DNA of 64,000 nucleotides from Cinnamomum chago (taxonomy: Eukaryota; Streptophyta; Magnoliopsida; Laurales; Lauraceae). Under the pieces are notes generated by a model, which was not told where the DNA came from, made no database searches, and saw only the letters and a program-made list of their open reading frames with translations. Shown here piece by piece: positions 44,189 through 59,851 of this stretch (position 1 is its first letter; each line of letters starts with the position of its first letter). The translations under genes were made by a program, and so were the position numbers. The stretch covers positions 21,156,501-21,220,500 of the forward strand of contig CP142457.1 of assembly GCA_038049695.1 (NCBI GenBank), given 5' to 3'.

Positions 44189-47100
44189 TGTTAGGAATTT
44201 TATAGATTGCAATTTGATGGATGCATAATCATTCAAGCATCATTTGATTCACACACTTGCATTGTTTTAAATAAACTTGAAATCTTGTTTTATTCATGCA
44301 TTGTTTTTAAGAGTTGTAAAAGTATCAATTTATGCATGATTTGTTTTCAATCTTGGATGCATTTGTTTTAGAAAAGAGTTTTATCAAATCAAGCTAGCCT
44401 ATGAGTTTTAAATCTTTCAAAATGTTTTAGGCTTTTTATGGTTCATGTTTTAAAACCCTTAGAATGATTTAAAACATGTTTTTAAGCTTGATTTAGTGGC
44501 CCAAAAAGTTCCACAAAGAAAACCTTCAATTGTGCAAAATTGGAATTTTTGGGATCCCGGCAGTGTCGCCGGTCGACCGGCGCAGAGGTCCCGGTCGACC
44601 GGGAACACTGCAGCAGAAAGGGGCCTGGGCTGTCCAACGGTCAGAAATGTGACCGTTGTGTGATCCCGGTCGATCGAGACCTGTTTGCAGGTCGACCGAG
44701 GACTAGCCGTTGGGCACCTTTTGCTATAAATATGAGTTCTTTCCTTTGCCAAAAGTTGGGAATTTTAAGCCCCTCCTTGAGAGGTTTTGAGGCATATTCA
44801 AGGGAAAAGAACCAAGGGATGAAGGGGAGCATTAGGAAAGCTAAAGCTTGGATTAATGAAGTTTAATCTCCAAGTAGGCTTTACTTTCCTTAATCATATG
44901 TTTTCATGCTTTGTTTTATTTTTGGTAAATCATTTCTAGCATGTTAAACTATGTTTGTGTTGTGTCCTTAACATGTTTTATGTTTTGAGTTGTTTTATTG
45001 TTTTGGATACAACACCATATGATTCAATCCAAGTAGTACTTAATCTTGGTAAATCTAAGTAGATCATGTTAATGAAAGAACCTTTGAAATTATATGTAAC
45101 ATGATTCCTATACTTGGTTGAATCTTTGGTTGTTGTTTTCCATCATAAGAAAATCACTTTCAAAACTATCTTATGTTTTGGACTCAACTTCTTTACAAAT
45201 CATATGTTTTCATGTTTTGTTTTATCATTGGTAAATCTTTAGTAACATGTTAATATATGATGTGTTGTATCCTTAGCATGTTTTATAATTTGAATAGATC
45301 TATTGTTTTGGATGCATCACCATTTGATTCAACCCAAGTAGTACTTTATCCTTGGTAAATCTAAGTAGATCATGTTAATGGAAACATCTTTGAAATTAGA
45401 TGTAACATGATCCATATACTTGGTTGAATCTTTGGGTGTTGTTTTTCATCATAAGAAAATCTCTTTTAAATGTATCTTATGTTTTAGATTCAACATCTTT
45501 ACAAATCATATGTGTATTATTGTTTTAAAGTTTCACAACTTGCCTTACTTTGATAGGTATATCTCTTTCAAGTTGTATTTATAATTACATATGATTTGTC
45601 CCCTCTTTTCAATCAAATCTATTTTTATGTTTTATGAGCTACATTGTTGATTTGATTGACATCCCTATGCATCACATGTTTAGAGCTAATTAATTTCATA
45701 CAACTTGTGTAACTTTGATATCATTAACAAGTTGTTACTTTTAACATGTGATTGCATTACTTCCTCAATCATAAATGTTTTATGAGCTAAAACTTTCAAA
45801 AGCCTTAGGCATACATTTATGAGCTTTCATTTTCAAAATGATTGAGGACCACACACACACACTTCATGCACTTTCATCTTTGCATTCATAGTGTGAGTGT
45901 GTATTAGATTTTCACTTCCATATCCGCCTATTTAAGAGGCATTGTAATGAGCTTAATTGAATCTCCATCAAGTGTATTATAGACACTAAATTAGAGAGAT
46001 AACCAACCTTGTGGTTGAAGAGGTTATTGCTTAGCCTATAAAAGCATAATGGATAGGTTGATGTTAAGCCTTGAAAAACATCAATGTAAAGGTTATTGCT
46101 TAGCCTTGGAAAGCATATTGTAAAGGTTATTGCTTAGCCTATTGAAAAGCACAAATAGTGGAAATCCGGTGGGGTGTTGGATCACAAGCCGGTAGTGGAT
46201 GTAGGCATTGAGGCCGAACCACTATAAATACTTGTGTGATGGTGATTGCTTTGTGGTGATTGTTTTCATTAAGCTTCCGCATTTTGGTTGATAATCATCA
46301 CTTGTGACTAGTTTGTTTTAAAGAAGTTAAAATTTGTTAAAATTGGTCATAATTGAAGCTCACCCTATTCACCCCCCCTCTAGGGTTCGGATCCCCATGG
46401 ACTTACAAGTGGTATCGGAGAGGGTTACTCCATTTTAGGGCTTAACAACTCGGAGTTGATCCTTGCTAGATTTGAACCCTAGTGTTGTGATTTATTGCAT
46501 ATCTTTGTGATGATTTCCACTATGTTTGAAAATGATTTTTCCCTAGCCTCATTGCACCACTCTTAGTCTTTTTCAAGTTATATCTTTAAGAGTTGGTGAG
46601 TCCTCAAGTGTACTCTCAAGGACACCCTTTTCAAGACCTTAAGTGAATCTTCATTGGTACACATTTAAACTAATCTTAAGGCCTTGATCCCCCTAGACCA
46701 ACCTATTCTTTAATAGTTAAATCTATTTGTTGGTCATGTTACATTTGCATTTTGTTTCTTTAAAGTCACATCTTTTAAAATGCAATGTTTCTTTGTGATC
46801 ATTTGATTTTGTCTTCATGAACTTTTAAAGTTATATCTCATGGTTTTCAAAATCCTTTGATTGCAATATTTTCATGATGGATTTGCACTGTGTTCATATA
46901 ATTATATCTCTTGTTGTGCTTATCTATTCATGATCAATTGATTATGATTACAAATGCTTTCATAGCTAGTTTTTTCATGATCAATTGATGTTGGAAAATC
47001 ATTTGATGTTTGTCATAGTTAGATCCTTTTTGTAAATCAAATGATTTGAATCTATTTAAGTTTTCCATTGTTTTTCAAAGTTATATCTCTTGGTATGGAA

Positions 47101-49409
47101 ACTTTGTGAGTGTCTATTGTTTTACAATTTGAGATTTTACAATAGTACACTTCTTGTTTTTCAAATTCACTTGCTCTTAATTCTAAATGATTCTTTATTG
47201 GAATTTCATATATTGAAGTGATTTGAGAAACTTTGGAAAATGTTCTATGCTTTATTGGTTGTATTTCTAGAAGCATTTTCCTTGAATTTATTTCCTTGTG
47301 CTTAATTATGATTTTATCATTTGAAAGGAAATAATTTTTACAAACAATTTGCAACTTTGCTCATTTAGTGACATTCTTTATGCAAATTGATTTTGATGTC
47401 TTACATTGCTTGGTTGGATATGGTTTCATTGATTTGCATGTGTTGTGCCTAACTTGGTATATATAGTTTCTTTAATGCAAATTAATGATTGTTTATGTGC
47501 TTTATAGTAAAATCTTGTATTTGAGCTTTTTAAGTACATATGTGATTTTATGTGCTAAGTTCATATGGTGTAAACCTCATATCCTTTGTCCATTGCATTG
47601 TAAGCTTAGTACATTTGCTAAGAGTAGAGATGTTGCATGATAGATTGATACTTTTAACTTCATACCTTCTTGTGCTTAAATAGTTATATTCTTTTTGATG
47701 ATTGGTATGAGTTAGATCTTGAGTGTTGATTGATCCTCTCTATGCAAATGTCAAATCGTTCTATGTATGGTTGTGGTATTTATTATATTTGTTGAAACCA
47801 TACTAGAACTCAAATCCATCATCTATGCCTTATAGTCATTTCTATTTGGATGGTTATGATGTTGATTCATGTACTTTCTCTAAGTGATGTCATTCTTATA
47901 CATGTTTCAACTTCATATTAGTGTTCTTAATCATATGAAACTCTTTGAAACCCATTTCTCATATTTCTATATGTTTGATGGATATCTTAGATGTTGAATT
48001 CATATGATTTTGACACTTTGGAAATTGCATGCATTTCTAAGTTATATCCTTTTGCATTGCAATTTACCTTGTTCATCACTATGCTCATTAGTCATATCTT
48101 TAAAAGTGATGAATATTCATTTATGATGCTTGATGGAATTTTGTGTTTGTCACATCCTTGCTCTTTATCATGTTGTCAAATTCAATTGGTTTCAATTGGT
48201 AAAATTTTCGATTGATTTGATTTCTTGTGAATGTGATAGACCATGTGTGCATTGGATTGAACTTGATAAGTAATATAATTGTTCCATGTCACACACCATT
48301 AGCATCATAATGTCCATGTTGCCACCTCTTTTGCTCATATAGGTATATCTCATGACCACCATGTTTATGTGTTCATAATATTGGTTGGTTATTAGTTGAG
48401 GTTGGCTTCATGTTTGAATTTCATTTTACTCATCTTGCACTTTAATAGTCATATTTATTGATTGAATGAAATGAGTTCAAAACCTTCATAGCATATGCTT
48501 TCCATAGTTAAATTTTTTTTATGCTATGATTAATAAACCCCATATCATGGATAGCTCTAATTTGGATTTTTCCTAATAGGTATATTTTTAAATCCATTTT
48601 AGAGTGATTGTGTTTAATAGACTTATCTTTAAATCTCAATTGGTATTCTTTGTTTTTCCAATTGGTATCCATGATTGCTTTTCTCTTTTGACCTTGCTTT
48701 CTTTTGGCAATTTGATCATATGAGCTTTATAGTTAAATGAATCAAATCCTTTCCTTGAAGTTGACCCTCATTTGGTTAAACCATCTTCTTCTTACACCTA
48801 ATAGTTAAATATTTGTCAAAAGATTGACAAAAGAAGAGAATGGATTGAGGGGGAGTGTAAACCTTCATAGGAAGAATTAGTTTTGATCAAATTGACCCTT
48901 GGATTGCCTTTGAACCCTTAGAGATAACTTCCATGCATGATAGCCTGTTATGTAATTCACTTTCGATTTCTTTTGTTAACAGGTGCTACTAAAAGGTATT
49001 TTTCCTTATTTCATGTGTGTAGGTACCTTTGCAATTTAATGGCAAAGGGGGAGAAAGTATTCAAGTTCTCAAAAGGGTGAAGAGAATGTCCAAGCTTCCT
49101 AAGGAGAGTTGTGTATGATCTTCTACAAGGGGAGAGAATGCATACCTTGCCAAAGGGAGAGAGAGGCATGGTCAAAGGGGGAGAGCGAATAGAAGAAAGA
49201 AAGCTTGGAAGCTAAAGAAGATGCTTGGCTAAAGAAAGAAAGATTGAAGAATGATCAAGCTCCAAGCATCATGAAGAATGAAGAAAAGAGCCCAAGCTAA
49301 GAGAAGCATCCAAGAAGATTTCAAAACTTGTCCAGCTGAGGGGGAGCTGAAGACTTGGTGTGTTAAATCAGTGGTGAGTGTGTTGCCATCAAATTGCAAA
49401 GGGGGAGAT
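44189..49409 (+). mobile_element. Array unit 5 (LTR 44189-46407)
   Basis: It has C at 45869 and is otherwise indistinguishable by eye from its neighbours. Confidence 0.9.
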
Positions 49410-52400
49410 TGTTAGGAATTTTATAGATTGCAATTTGATGGATGCATAATCATTCAAGCATCATTTGATTCACACACTTGCATTGTTTTAAATAAACTTG
49501 AAATCTTGTTTTATTCATGCATTGTTTTTAAGAGTTGTAAAAGTATCAATTTATGCATGATTTGTTTTCAATCTTGGATGCATTTGTTTTAGAAAAGAGT
49601 TTTATCAAATCAAGCTAGCCTATGAGTTTTAAATCTTTCAAAATGTTTTAGGCTTTTTATGGTTCATGTTTTAAAACCCTTAGAATGATTTAAAACATGT
49701 TTTTAAGCTTGATTTAGTGGCCCAAAAAGTTCCACAAAGAAAACCTTCAATTGTGCAAAATTGGAATTTTTGGGATCCCGGCAGTGTCGCCGGTCGACCG
49801 GCGCAGAGGTCCCGGTCGACCGGGAACACTGCAGCAGAAAGGGGCCTGGGCTGTCCAACGGTCAGAAATGTGACCGTTGTGTGATCCCGGTCGATCGAGA
49901 CCTGTTTGCAGGTCGACCGAGGACTAGCCGTTGGGCACCTTTTGCTATAAATATGAGTTCTTTCCTTTGCCAAAAGTTGGGAATTTTAAGCCCCTCCTTG
50001 AGAGGTTTTGAGGCATATTCAAGGGAAAAGAACCAAGGGATGAAGGGGAGCATTAGGAAAGCTAAAGCTTGGATTAATGAAGTTTAATCTCCAAGTAGGC
50101 TTTACTTTCCTTAATCATATGTTTTCATGCTTTGTTTTATTTTTGGTAAATCATTTCTAGCATGTTAAACTATGTTTGTGTTGTGTCCTTAACATGTTTT
50201 ATGTTTTGAGTTGTTTTATTGTTTTGGATACAACACCATATGATTCAATCCAAGTAGTACTTAATCTTGGTAAATCTAAGTAGATCATGTTAATGAAAGA
50301 ACCTTTGAAATTATATGTAACATGATTCCTATACTTGGTTGAATCTTTGGTTGTTGTTTTCCATCATAAGAAAATCACTTTCAAAACTATCTTATGTTTT
50401 GGACTCAACTTCTTTACAAATCATATGTTTTCATGTTTTGTTTTATCATTGGTAAATCTTTAGTAACATGTTAATATATGATGTGTTGTATCCTTAGCAT
50501 GTTTTATAATTTGAATAGATCTATTGTTTTGGATGCATCACCATTTGATTCAACCCAAGTAGTACTTTATCCTTGGTAAATCTAAGTAGATCATGTTAAT
50601 GGAAACATCTTTGAAATTAGATGTAACATGATCCATATACTTGGTTGAATCTTTGGGTGTTGTTTTTCATCATAAGAAAATCTCTTTTAAATGTATCTTA
50701 TGTTTTAGATTCAACATCTTTACAAATCATATGTGTATTATTGTTTTAAAGTTTCACAACTTGCCTTACTTTGATAGGTATATCTCTTTCAAGTTGTATT
50801 TATAATTACATATGATTTGTCCCCTCTTTTCAATCAAATCTATTTTTATGTTTTATGAGCTACATTGTTGATTTGATTGACATCCCTATGCATCACATGT
50901 TTAGAGCTAATTAATTTCATACAACTTGTGTAACTTTGATATCATTAACAAGTTGTTACTTTTAACATGTGATTGCATTACTTCCTCAATCATAAATGTT
51001 TTATGAGCTAAAACTTTCAAAAGCCTTAGGCATACATTTATGAGCTTTCATTTTCAAAATGATTGAGGACCACACACACACACTTCATGCACTTTCATCT
51101 TTGCATTCATAGTGTGAGTGTGTATTAGATTTTCACTTCCATATCCGCCTATTTAAGAGGCATTGTAATGAGCTTAATTGAATCTCCATCAAGTGTATTA
51201 TAGACACTAAATTAGAGAGATAACCAACCTTGTGGTTGAAGAGGTTATTGCTTAGCCTATAAAAGCATAATGGATAGGTTGATGTTAAGCCTTGAAAAAC
51301 ATCAATGTAAAGGTTATTGCTTAGCCTTGGAAAGCATATTGTAAAGGTTATTGCTTAGCCTATTGAAAAGCACAAATAGTGGAAATCCGGTGGGGTGTTG
51401 GATCACAAGCCGGTAGTGGATGTAGGCATTGAGGCCGAACCACTATAAATACTTGTGTGATGGTGATTGCTTTGTGGTGATTGTTTTCATTAAGCTTCCG
51501 CATTTTGGTTGATAATCATCACTTGTGACTAGTTTGTTTTAAAGAAGTTAAAATTTGTTAAAATTGGTCATAATTGAAGCTCACCCTATTCACCCCCCCT
51601 CTAGGGTTCGGATCCCCATGGACTTACAAGTGGTATCGGAGAGGGTTACTCCATTTTAGGGCTTAACAACTCGGAGTTGATCCTTGCTAGATTTGAACCC
51701 TAGTGTTGTGATTTATTGCATATCTTTGTGATGATTTCCACTATGTTTGAAAATGATTTTTCCCTAGCCTCATTGCACCACTCTTAGTCTTTTTCAAGTT
51801 ATATCTTTAAGAGTTGGTGAGTCCTCAAGTGTACTCTCAAGGACACCCTTTTCAAGACCTTAAGTGAATCTTCATTGGTACACATTTAAACTAATCTTAA
51901 GGCCTTGATCCCCCTAGACCAACCTATTCTTTAATAGTTAAATCTATTTGTTGGTCATGTTACATTTGCATTTTGTTTCTTTAAAGTCACATCTTTTAAA
52001 ATGCAATGTTTCTTTGTGATCATTTGATTTTGTCTTCATGAACTTTTAAAGTTATATCTCATGGTTTTCAAAATCCTTTGATTGCAATATTTTCATGATG
52101 GATTTGCACTGTGTTCATATAATTATATCTCTTGTTGTGCTTATCTATTCATGATCAATTGATTATGATTACAAATGCTTTCATAGCTAGTTTTTTCATG
52201 ATCAATTGATGTTGGAAAATCATTTGATGTTTGTCATAGTTAGATCCTTTTTGTAAATCAAATGATTTGAATCTATTTAAGTTTTCCATTGTTTTTCAAA
52301 GTTATATCTCTTGGTATGGAAACTTTGTGAGTGTCTATTGTTTTACAATTTGAGATTTTACAATAGTACACTTCTTGTTTTTCAAATTCACTTGCTCTTA

Positions 52401-54630
52401 ATTCTAAATGATTCTTTATTGGAATTTCATATATTGAAGTGATTTGAGAAACTTTGGAAAATGTTCTATGCTTTATTGGTTGTATTTCTAGAAGCATTTT
52501 CCTTGAATTTATTTCCTTGTGCTTAATTATGATTTTATCATTTGAAAGGAAATAATTTTTACAAACAATTTGCAACTTTGCTCATTTAGTGACATTCTTT
52601 ATGCAAATTGATTTTGATGTCTTACATTGCTTGGTTGGATATGGTTTCATTGATTTGCATGTGTTGTGCCTAACTTGGTATATATAGTTTCTTTAATGCA
52701 AATTAATGATTGTTTATGTGCTTTATAGTAAAATCTTGTATTTGAGCTTTTTAAGTACATATGTGATTTTATGTGCTAAGTTCATATGGTGTAAACCTCA
52801 TATCCTTTGTCCATTGCATTGTAAGCTTAGTACATTTGCTAAGAGTAGAGATGTTGCATGATAGATTGATACTTTTAACTTCATACCTTCTTGTGCTTAA
52901 ATAGTTATATTCTTTTTGATGATTGGTATGAGTTAGATCTTGAGTGTTGATTGATCCTCTCTATGCAAATGTCAAATCGTTCTATGTATGGTTGTGGTAT
53001 TTATTATATTTGTTGAAACCATACTAGAACTCAAATCCATCATCTATGCCTTATAGTCATTTCTATTTGGATGGTTATGATGTTGATTCATGTACTTTCT
53101 CTAAGTGATGTCATTCTTATACATGTTTCAACTTCATATTAGTGTTCTTAATCATATGAAACTCTTTGAAACCCATTTCTCATATTTCTATATGTTTGAT
53201 GGATATCTTAGATGTTGAATTCATATGATTTTGACACTTTGGAAATTGCATGCATTTCTAAGTTATATCCTTTTGCATTGCAATTTACCTTGTTCATCAC
53301 TATGCTCATTAGTCATATCTTTAAAAGTGATGAATATTCATTTATGATGCTTGATGGAATTTTGTGTTTGTCACATCCTTGCTCTTTATCATGTTGTCAA
53401 ATTCAATTGGTTTCAATTGGTAAAATTTTCGATTGATTTGATTTCTTGTGAATGTGATAGACCATGTGTGCATTGGATTGAACTTGATAAGTAATATAAT
53501 TGTTCCATGTCACACACCATTAGCATCATAATGTCCATGTTGCCACCTCTTTTGCTCATATAGGTATATCTCATGACCACCATGTTTATGTGTTCATAAT
53601 ATTGGTTGGTTATTAGTTGAGGTTGGCTTCATGTTTGAATTTCATTTTACTCATCTTGCACTTTAATAGTCATATTTATTGATTGAATGAAATGAGTTCA
53701 AAACCTTCATAGCATATGCTTTCCATAGTTAAATTTTTTTTATGCTATGATTAATAAACCCCATATCATGGATAGCTCTAATTTGGATTTTTCCTAATAG
53801 GTATATTTTTAAATCCATTTTAGAGTGATTGTGTTTAATAGACTTATCTTTAAATCTCAATTGGTATTCTTTGTTTTTCCAATTGGTATCCATGATTGCT
53901 TTTCTCTTTTGACCTTGCTTTCTTTTGGCAATTTGATCATATGAGCTTTATAGTTAAATGAATCAAATCCTTTCCTTGAAGTTGACCCTCATTTGGTTAA
54001 ACCATCTTCTTCTTACACCTAATAGTTAAATATTTGTCAAAAGATTGACAAAAGAAGAGAATGGATTGAGGGGGAGTGTAAACCTTCATAGGAAGAATTA
54101 GTTTTGATCAAATTGACCCTTGGATTGCCTTTGAACCCTTAGAGATAACTTCCATGCATGATAGCCTGTTATGTAATTCACTTTCGATTTCTTTTGTTAA
54201 CAGGTGCTACTAAAAGGTATTTTTCCTTATTTCATGTGTGTAGGTACCTTTGCAATTTAATGGCAAAGGGGGAGAAAGTATTCAAGTTCTCAAAAGGGTG
54301 AAGAGAATGTCCAAGCTTCCTAAGGAGAGTTGTGTATGATCTTCTACAAGGGGAGAGAATGCATACCTTGCCAAAGGGAGAGAGAGGCATGGTCAAAGGG
54401 GGAGAGCGAATAGAAGAAAGAAAGCTTGGAAGCTAAAGAAGATGCTTGGCTAAAGAAAGAAAGATTGAAGAATGATCAAGCTCCAAGCATCATGAAGAAT
54501 GAAGAAAAGAGCCCAAGCTAAGAGAAGCATCCAAGAAGATTTCAAAACTTGTCCAGCTGAGGGGGAGCTGAAGACTTGGTGTGTTAAATCAGTGGTGAGT
54601 GTGTTGCCATCAAATTGCAAAGGGGGAGAT
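49410..54630 (+). mobile_element. Array unit 6 (LTR 49410-51628)
   Basis: It has C at 51090 and is otherwise indistinguishable by eye from its neighbours. Confidence 0.9.
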
Positions 54631-57600
54631 TGTTAGGAATTTTATAGATTGCAATTTGATGGATGCATAATCATTCAAGCATCATTTGATTCACACACTT
54701 GCATTGTTTTAAATAAACTTGAAATCTTGTTTTATTCATGCATTGTTTTTAAGAGTTGTAAAAGTATCAATTTATGCATGATTTGTTTTCAATCTTGGAT
54801 GCATTTGTTTTAGAAAAGAGTTTTATCAAATCAAGCTAGCCTATGAGTTTTAAATCTTTCAAAATGTTTTAGGCTTTTTATGGTTCATGTTTTAAAACCC
54901 TTAGAATGATTTAAAACATGTTTTTAAGCTTGATTTAGTGGCCCAAAAAGTTCCACAAAGAAAACCTTCAATTGTGCAAAATTGGAATTTTTGGGATCCC
55001 GGCAGTGTCGCCGGTCGACCGGCGCAGAGGTCCCGGTCGACCGGGAACACTGCAGCAGAAAGGGGCCTGGGCTGTCCAACGGTCAGAAATGTGACCGTTG
55101 TGTGATCCCGGTCGATCGAGACCTGTTTGCAGGTCGACCGAGGACTAGCCGTTGGGCACCTTTTGCTATAAATATGAGTTCTTTCCTTTGCCAAAAGTTG
55201 GGAATTTTAAGCCCCTCCTTGAGAGGTTTTGAGGCATATTCAAGGGAAAAGAACCAAGGGATGAAGGGGAGCATTAGGAAAGCTAAAGCTTGGATTAATG
55301 AAGTTTAATCTCCAAGTAGGCTTTACTTTCCTTAATCATATGTTTTCATGCTTTGTTTTATTTTTGGTAAATCATTTCTAGCATGTTAAACTATGTTTGT
55401 GTTGTGTCCTTAACATGTTTTATGTTTTGAGTTGTTTTATTGTTTTGGATACAACACCATATGATTCAATCCAAGTAGTACTTAATCTTGGTAAATCTAA
55501 GTAGATCATGTTAATGAAAGAACCTTTGAAATTATATGTAACATGATTCCTATACTTGGTTGAATCTTTGGTTGTTGTTTTCCATCATAAGAAAATCACT
55601 TTCAAAACTATCTTATGTTTTGGACTCAACTTCTTTACAAATCATATGTTTTCATGTTTTGTTTTATCATTGGTAAATCTTTAGTAACATGTTAATATAT
55701 GATGTGTTGTATCCTTAGCATGTTTTATAATTTGAATAGATCTATTGTTTTGGATGCATCACCATTTGATTCAACCCAAGTAGTACTTTATCCTTGGTAA
55801 ATCTAAGTAGATCATGTTAATGGAAACATCTTTGAAATTAGATGTAACATGATCCATATACTTGGTTGAATCTTTGGGTGTTGTTTTTCATCATAAGAAA
55901 ATCTCTTTTAAATGTATCTTATGTTTTAGATTCAACATCTTTACAAATCATATGTGTATTATTGTTTTAAAGTTTCACAACTTGCCTTACTTTGATAGGT
56001 ATATCTCTTTCAAGTTGTATTTATAATTACATATGATTTGTCCCCTCTTTTCAATCAAATCTATTTTTATGTTTTATGAGCTACATTGTTGATTTGATTG
56101 ACATCCCTATGCATCACATGTTTAGAGCTAATTAATTTCATACAACTTGTGTAACTTTGATATCATTAACAAGTTGTTACTTTTAACATGTGATTGCATT
56201 ACTTCCTCAATCATAAATGTTTTATGAGCTAAAACTTTCAAAAGCCTTAGGCATACATTTATGAGCTTTCATTTTCAAAATGATTGAGGACCACACACAC
56301 ACACTTCATGCACTTTCATCTTTGCATTCATAGTGTGAGTGTGTATTAGATTTTCACTTCCATATCCGCCTATTTAAGAGGCATTGTAATGAGCTTAATT
56401 GAATCTCCATCAAGTGTATTATAGACACTAAATTAGAGAGATAACCAACCTTGTGGTTGAAGAGGTTATTGCTTAGCCTATAAAAGCATAATGGATAGGT
56501 TGATGTTAAGCCTTGAAAAACATCAATGTAAAGGTTATTGCTTAGCCTTGGAAAGCATATTGTAAAGGTTATTGCTTAGCCTATTGAAAAGCACAAATAG
56601 TGGAAATCCGGTGGGGTGTTGGATCACAAGCCGGTAGTGGATGTAGGCATTGAGGCCGAACCACTATAAATACTTGTGTGATGGTGATTGCTTTGTGGTG
56701 ATTGTTTTCATTAAGCTTCCGCATTTTGGTTGATAATCATCACTTGTGACTAGTTTGTTTTAAAGAAGTTAAAATTTGTTAAAATTGGTCATAATTGAAG
56801 CTCACCCTATTCACCCCCCCTCTAGGGTTCGGATCCCCATGGACTTACAAGTGGTATCGGAGAGGGTTACTCCATTTTAGGGCTTAACAACTCGGAGTTG
56901 ATCCTTGCTAGATTTGAACCCTAGTGTTGTGATTTATTGCATATCTTTGTGATGATTTCCACTATGTTTGAAAATGATTTTTCCCTAGCCTCATTGCACC
57001 ACTCTTAGTCTTTTTCAAGTTATATCTTTAAGAGTTGGTGAGTCCTCAAGTGTACTCTCAAGGACACCCTTTTCAAGACCTTAAGTGAATCTTCATTGGT
57101 ACACATTTAAACTAATCTTAAGGCCTTGATCCCCCTAGACCAACCTATTCTTTAATAGTTAAATCTATTTGTTGGTCATGTTACATTTGCATTTTGTTTC
57201 TTTAAAGTCACATCTTTTAAAATGCAATGTTTCTTTGTGATCATTTGATTTTGTCTTCATGAACTTTTAAAGTTATATCTCATGGTTTTCAAAATCCTTT
57301 GATTGCAATATTTTCATGATGGATTTGCACTGTGTTCATATAATTATATCTCTTGTTGTGCTTATCTATTCATGATCAATTGATTATGATTACAAATGCT
57401 TTCATAGCTAGTTTTTTCATGATCAATTGATGTTGGAAAATCATTTGATGTTTGTCATAGTTAGATCCTTTTTGTAAATCAAATGATTTGAATCTATTTA
57501 AGTTTTCCATTGTTTTTCAAAGTTATATCTCTTGGTATGGAAACTTTGTGAGTGTCTATTGTTTTACAATTTGAGATTTTACAATAGTACACTTCTTGTT

Positions 57601-59851
57601 TTTCAAATTCACTTGCTCTTAATTCTAAATGATTCTTTATTGGAATTTCATATATTGAAGTGATTTGAGAAACTTTGGAAAATGTTCTATGCTTTATTGG
57701 TTGTATTTCTAGAAGCATTTTCCTTGAATTTATTTCCTTGTGCTTAATTATGATTTTATCATTTGAAAGGAAATAATTTTTACAAACAATTTGCAACTTT
57801 GCTCATTTAGTGACATTCTTTATGCAAATTGATTTTGATGTCTTACATTGCTTGGTTGGATATGGTTTCATTGATTTGCATGTGTTGTGCCTAACTTGGT
57901 ATATATAGTTTCTTTAATGCAAATTAATGATTGTTTATGTGCTTTATAGTAAAATCTTGTATTTGAGCTTTTTAAGTACATATGTGATTTTATGTGCTAA
58001 GTTCATATGGTGTAAACCTCATATCCTTTGTCCATTGCATTGTAAGCTTAGTACATTTGCTAAGAGTAGAGATGTTGCATGATAGATTGATACTTTTAAC
58101 TTCATACCTTCTTGTGCTTAAATAGTTATATTCTTTTTGATGATTGGTATGAGTTAGATCTTGAGTGTTGATTGATCCTCTCTATGCAAATGTCAAATCG
58201 TTCTATGTATGGTTGTGGTATTTATTATATTTGTTGAAACCATACTAGAACTCAAATCCATCATCTATGCCTTATAGTCATTTCTATTTGGATGGTTATG
58301 ATGTTGATTCATGTACTTTCTCTAAGTGATGTCATTCTTATACATGTTTCAACTTCATATTAGTGTTCTTAATCATATGAAACTCTTTGAAACCCATTTC
58401 TCATATTTCTATATGTTTGATGGATATCTTAGATGTTGAATTCATATGATTTTGACACTTTGGAAATTGCATGCATTTCTAAGTTATATCCTTTTGCATT
58501 GCAATTTACCTTGTTCATCACTATGCTCATTAGTCATATCTTTAAAAGTGATGAATATTCATTTATGATGCTTGATGGAATTTTGTGTTTGTCACATCCT
58601 TGCTCTTTATCATGTTGTCAAATTCAATTGGTTTCAATTGGTAAAATTTTCGATTGATTTGATTTCTTGTGAATGTGATAGACCATGTGTGCATTGGATT
58701 GAACTTGATAAGTAATATAATTGTTCCATGTCACACACCATTAGCATCATAATGTCCATGTTGCCACCTCTTTTGCTCATATAGGTATATCTCATGACCA
58801 CCATGTTTATGTGTTCATAATATTGGTTGGTTATTAGTTGAGGTTGGCTTCATGTTTGAATTTCATTTTACTCATCTTGCACTTTAATAGTCATATTTAT
58901 TGATTGAATGAAATGAGTTCAAAACCTTCATAGCATATGCTTTCCATAGTTAAATTTTTTTTATGCTATGATTAATAAACCCCATATCATGGATAGCTCT
59001 AATTTGGATTTTTCCTAATAGGTATATTTTTAAATCCATTTTAGAGTGATTGTGTTTAATAGACTTATCTTTAAATCTCAATTGGTATTCTTTGTTTTTC
59101 CAATTGGTATCCATGATTGCTTTTCTCTTTTGACCTTGCTTTCTTTTGGCAATTTGATCATATGAGCTTTATAGTTAAATGAATCAAATCCTTTCCTTGA
59201 AGTTGACCCTCATTTGGTTAAACCATCTTCTTCTTACACCTAATAGTTAAATATTTGTCAAAAGATTGACAAAAGAAGAGAATGGATTGAGGGGGAGTGT
59301 AAACCTTCATAGGAAGAATTAGTTTTGATCAAATTGACCCTTGGATTGCCTTTGAACCCTTAGAGATAACTTCCATGCATGATAGCCTGTTATGTAATTC
59401 ACTTTCGATTTCTTTTGTTAACAGGTGCTACTAAAAGGTATTTTTCCTTATTTCATGTGTGTAGGTACCTTTGCAATTTAATGGCAAAGGGGGAGAAAGT
59501 ATTCAAGTTCTCAAAAGGGTGAAGAGAATGTCCAAGCTTCCTAAGGAGAGTTGTGTATGATCTTCTACAAGGGGAGAGAATGCATACCTTGCCAAAGGGA
59601 GAGAGAGGCATGGTCAAAGGGGGAGAGCGAATAGAAGAAAGAAAGCTTGGAAGCTAAAGAAGATGCTTGGCTAAAGAAAGAAAGATTGAAGAATGATCAA
59701 GCTCCAAGCATCATGAAGAATGAAGAAAAGAGCCCAAGCTAAGAGAAGCATCCAAGAAGATTTCAAAACTTGTCCAGCTGAGGGGGAGCTGAAGACTTGG
59801 TGTGTTAAATCAGTGGTGAGTGTGTTGCCATCAAATTGCAAAGGGGGAGAT
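54631..59851 (+). mobile_element. Array unit 7 (LTR 54631-56849)
   Basis: It has C at 56311. This is the last unit with a complete internal region in the window. Confidence 0.9.
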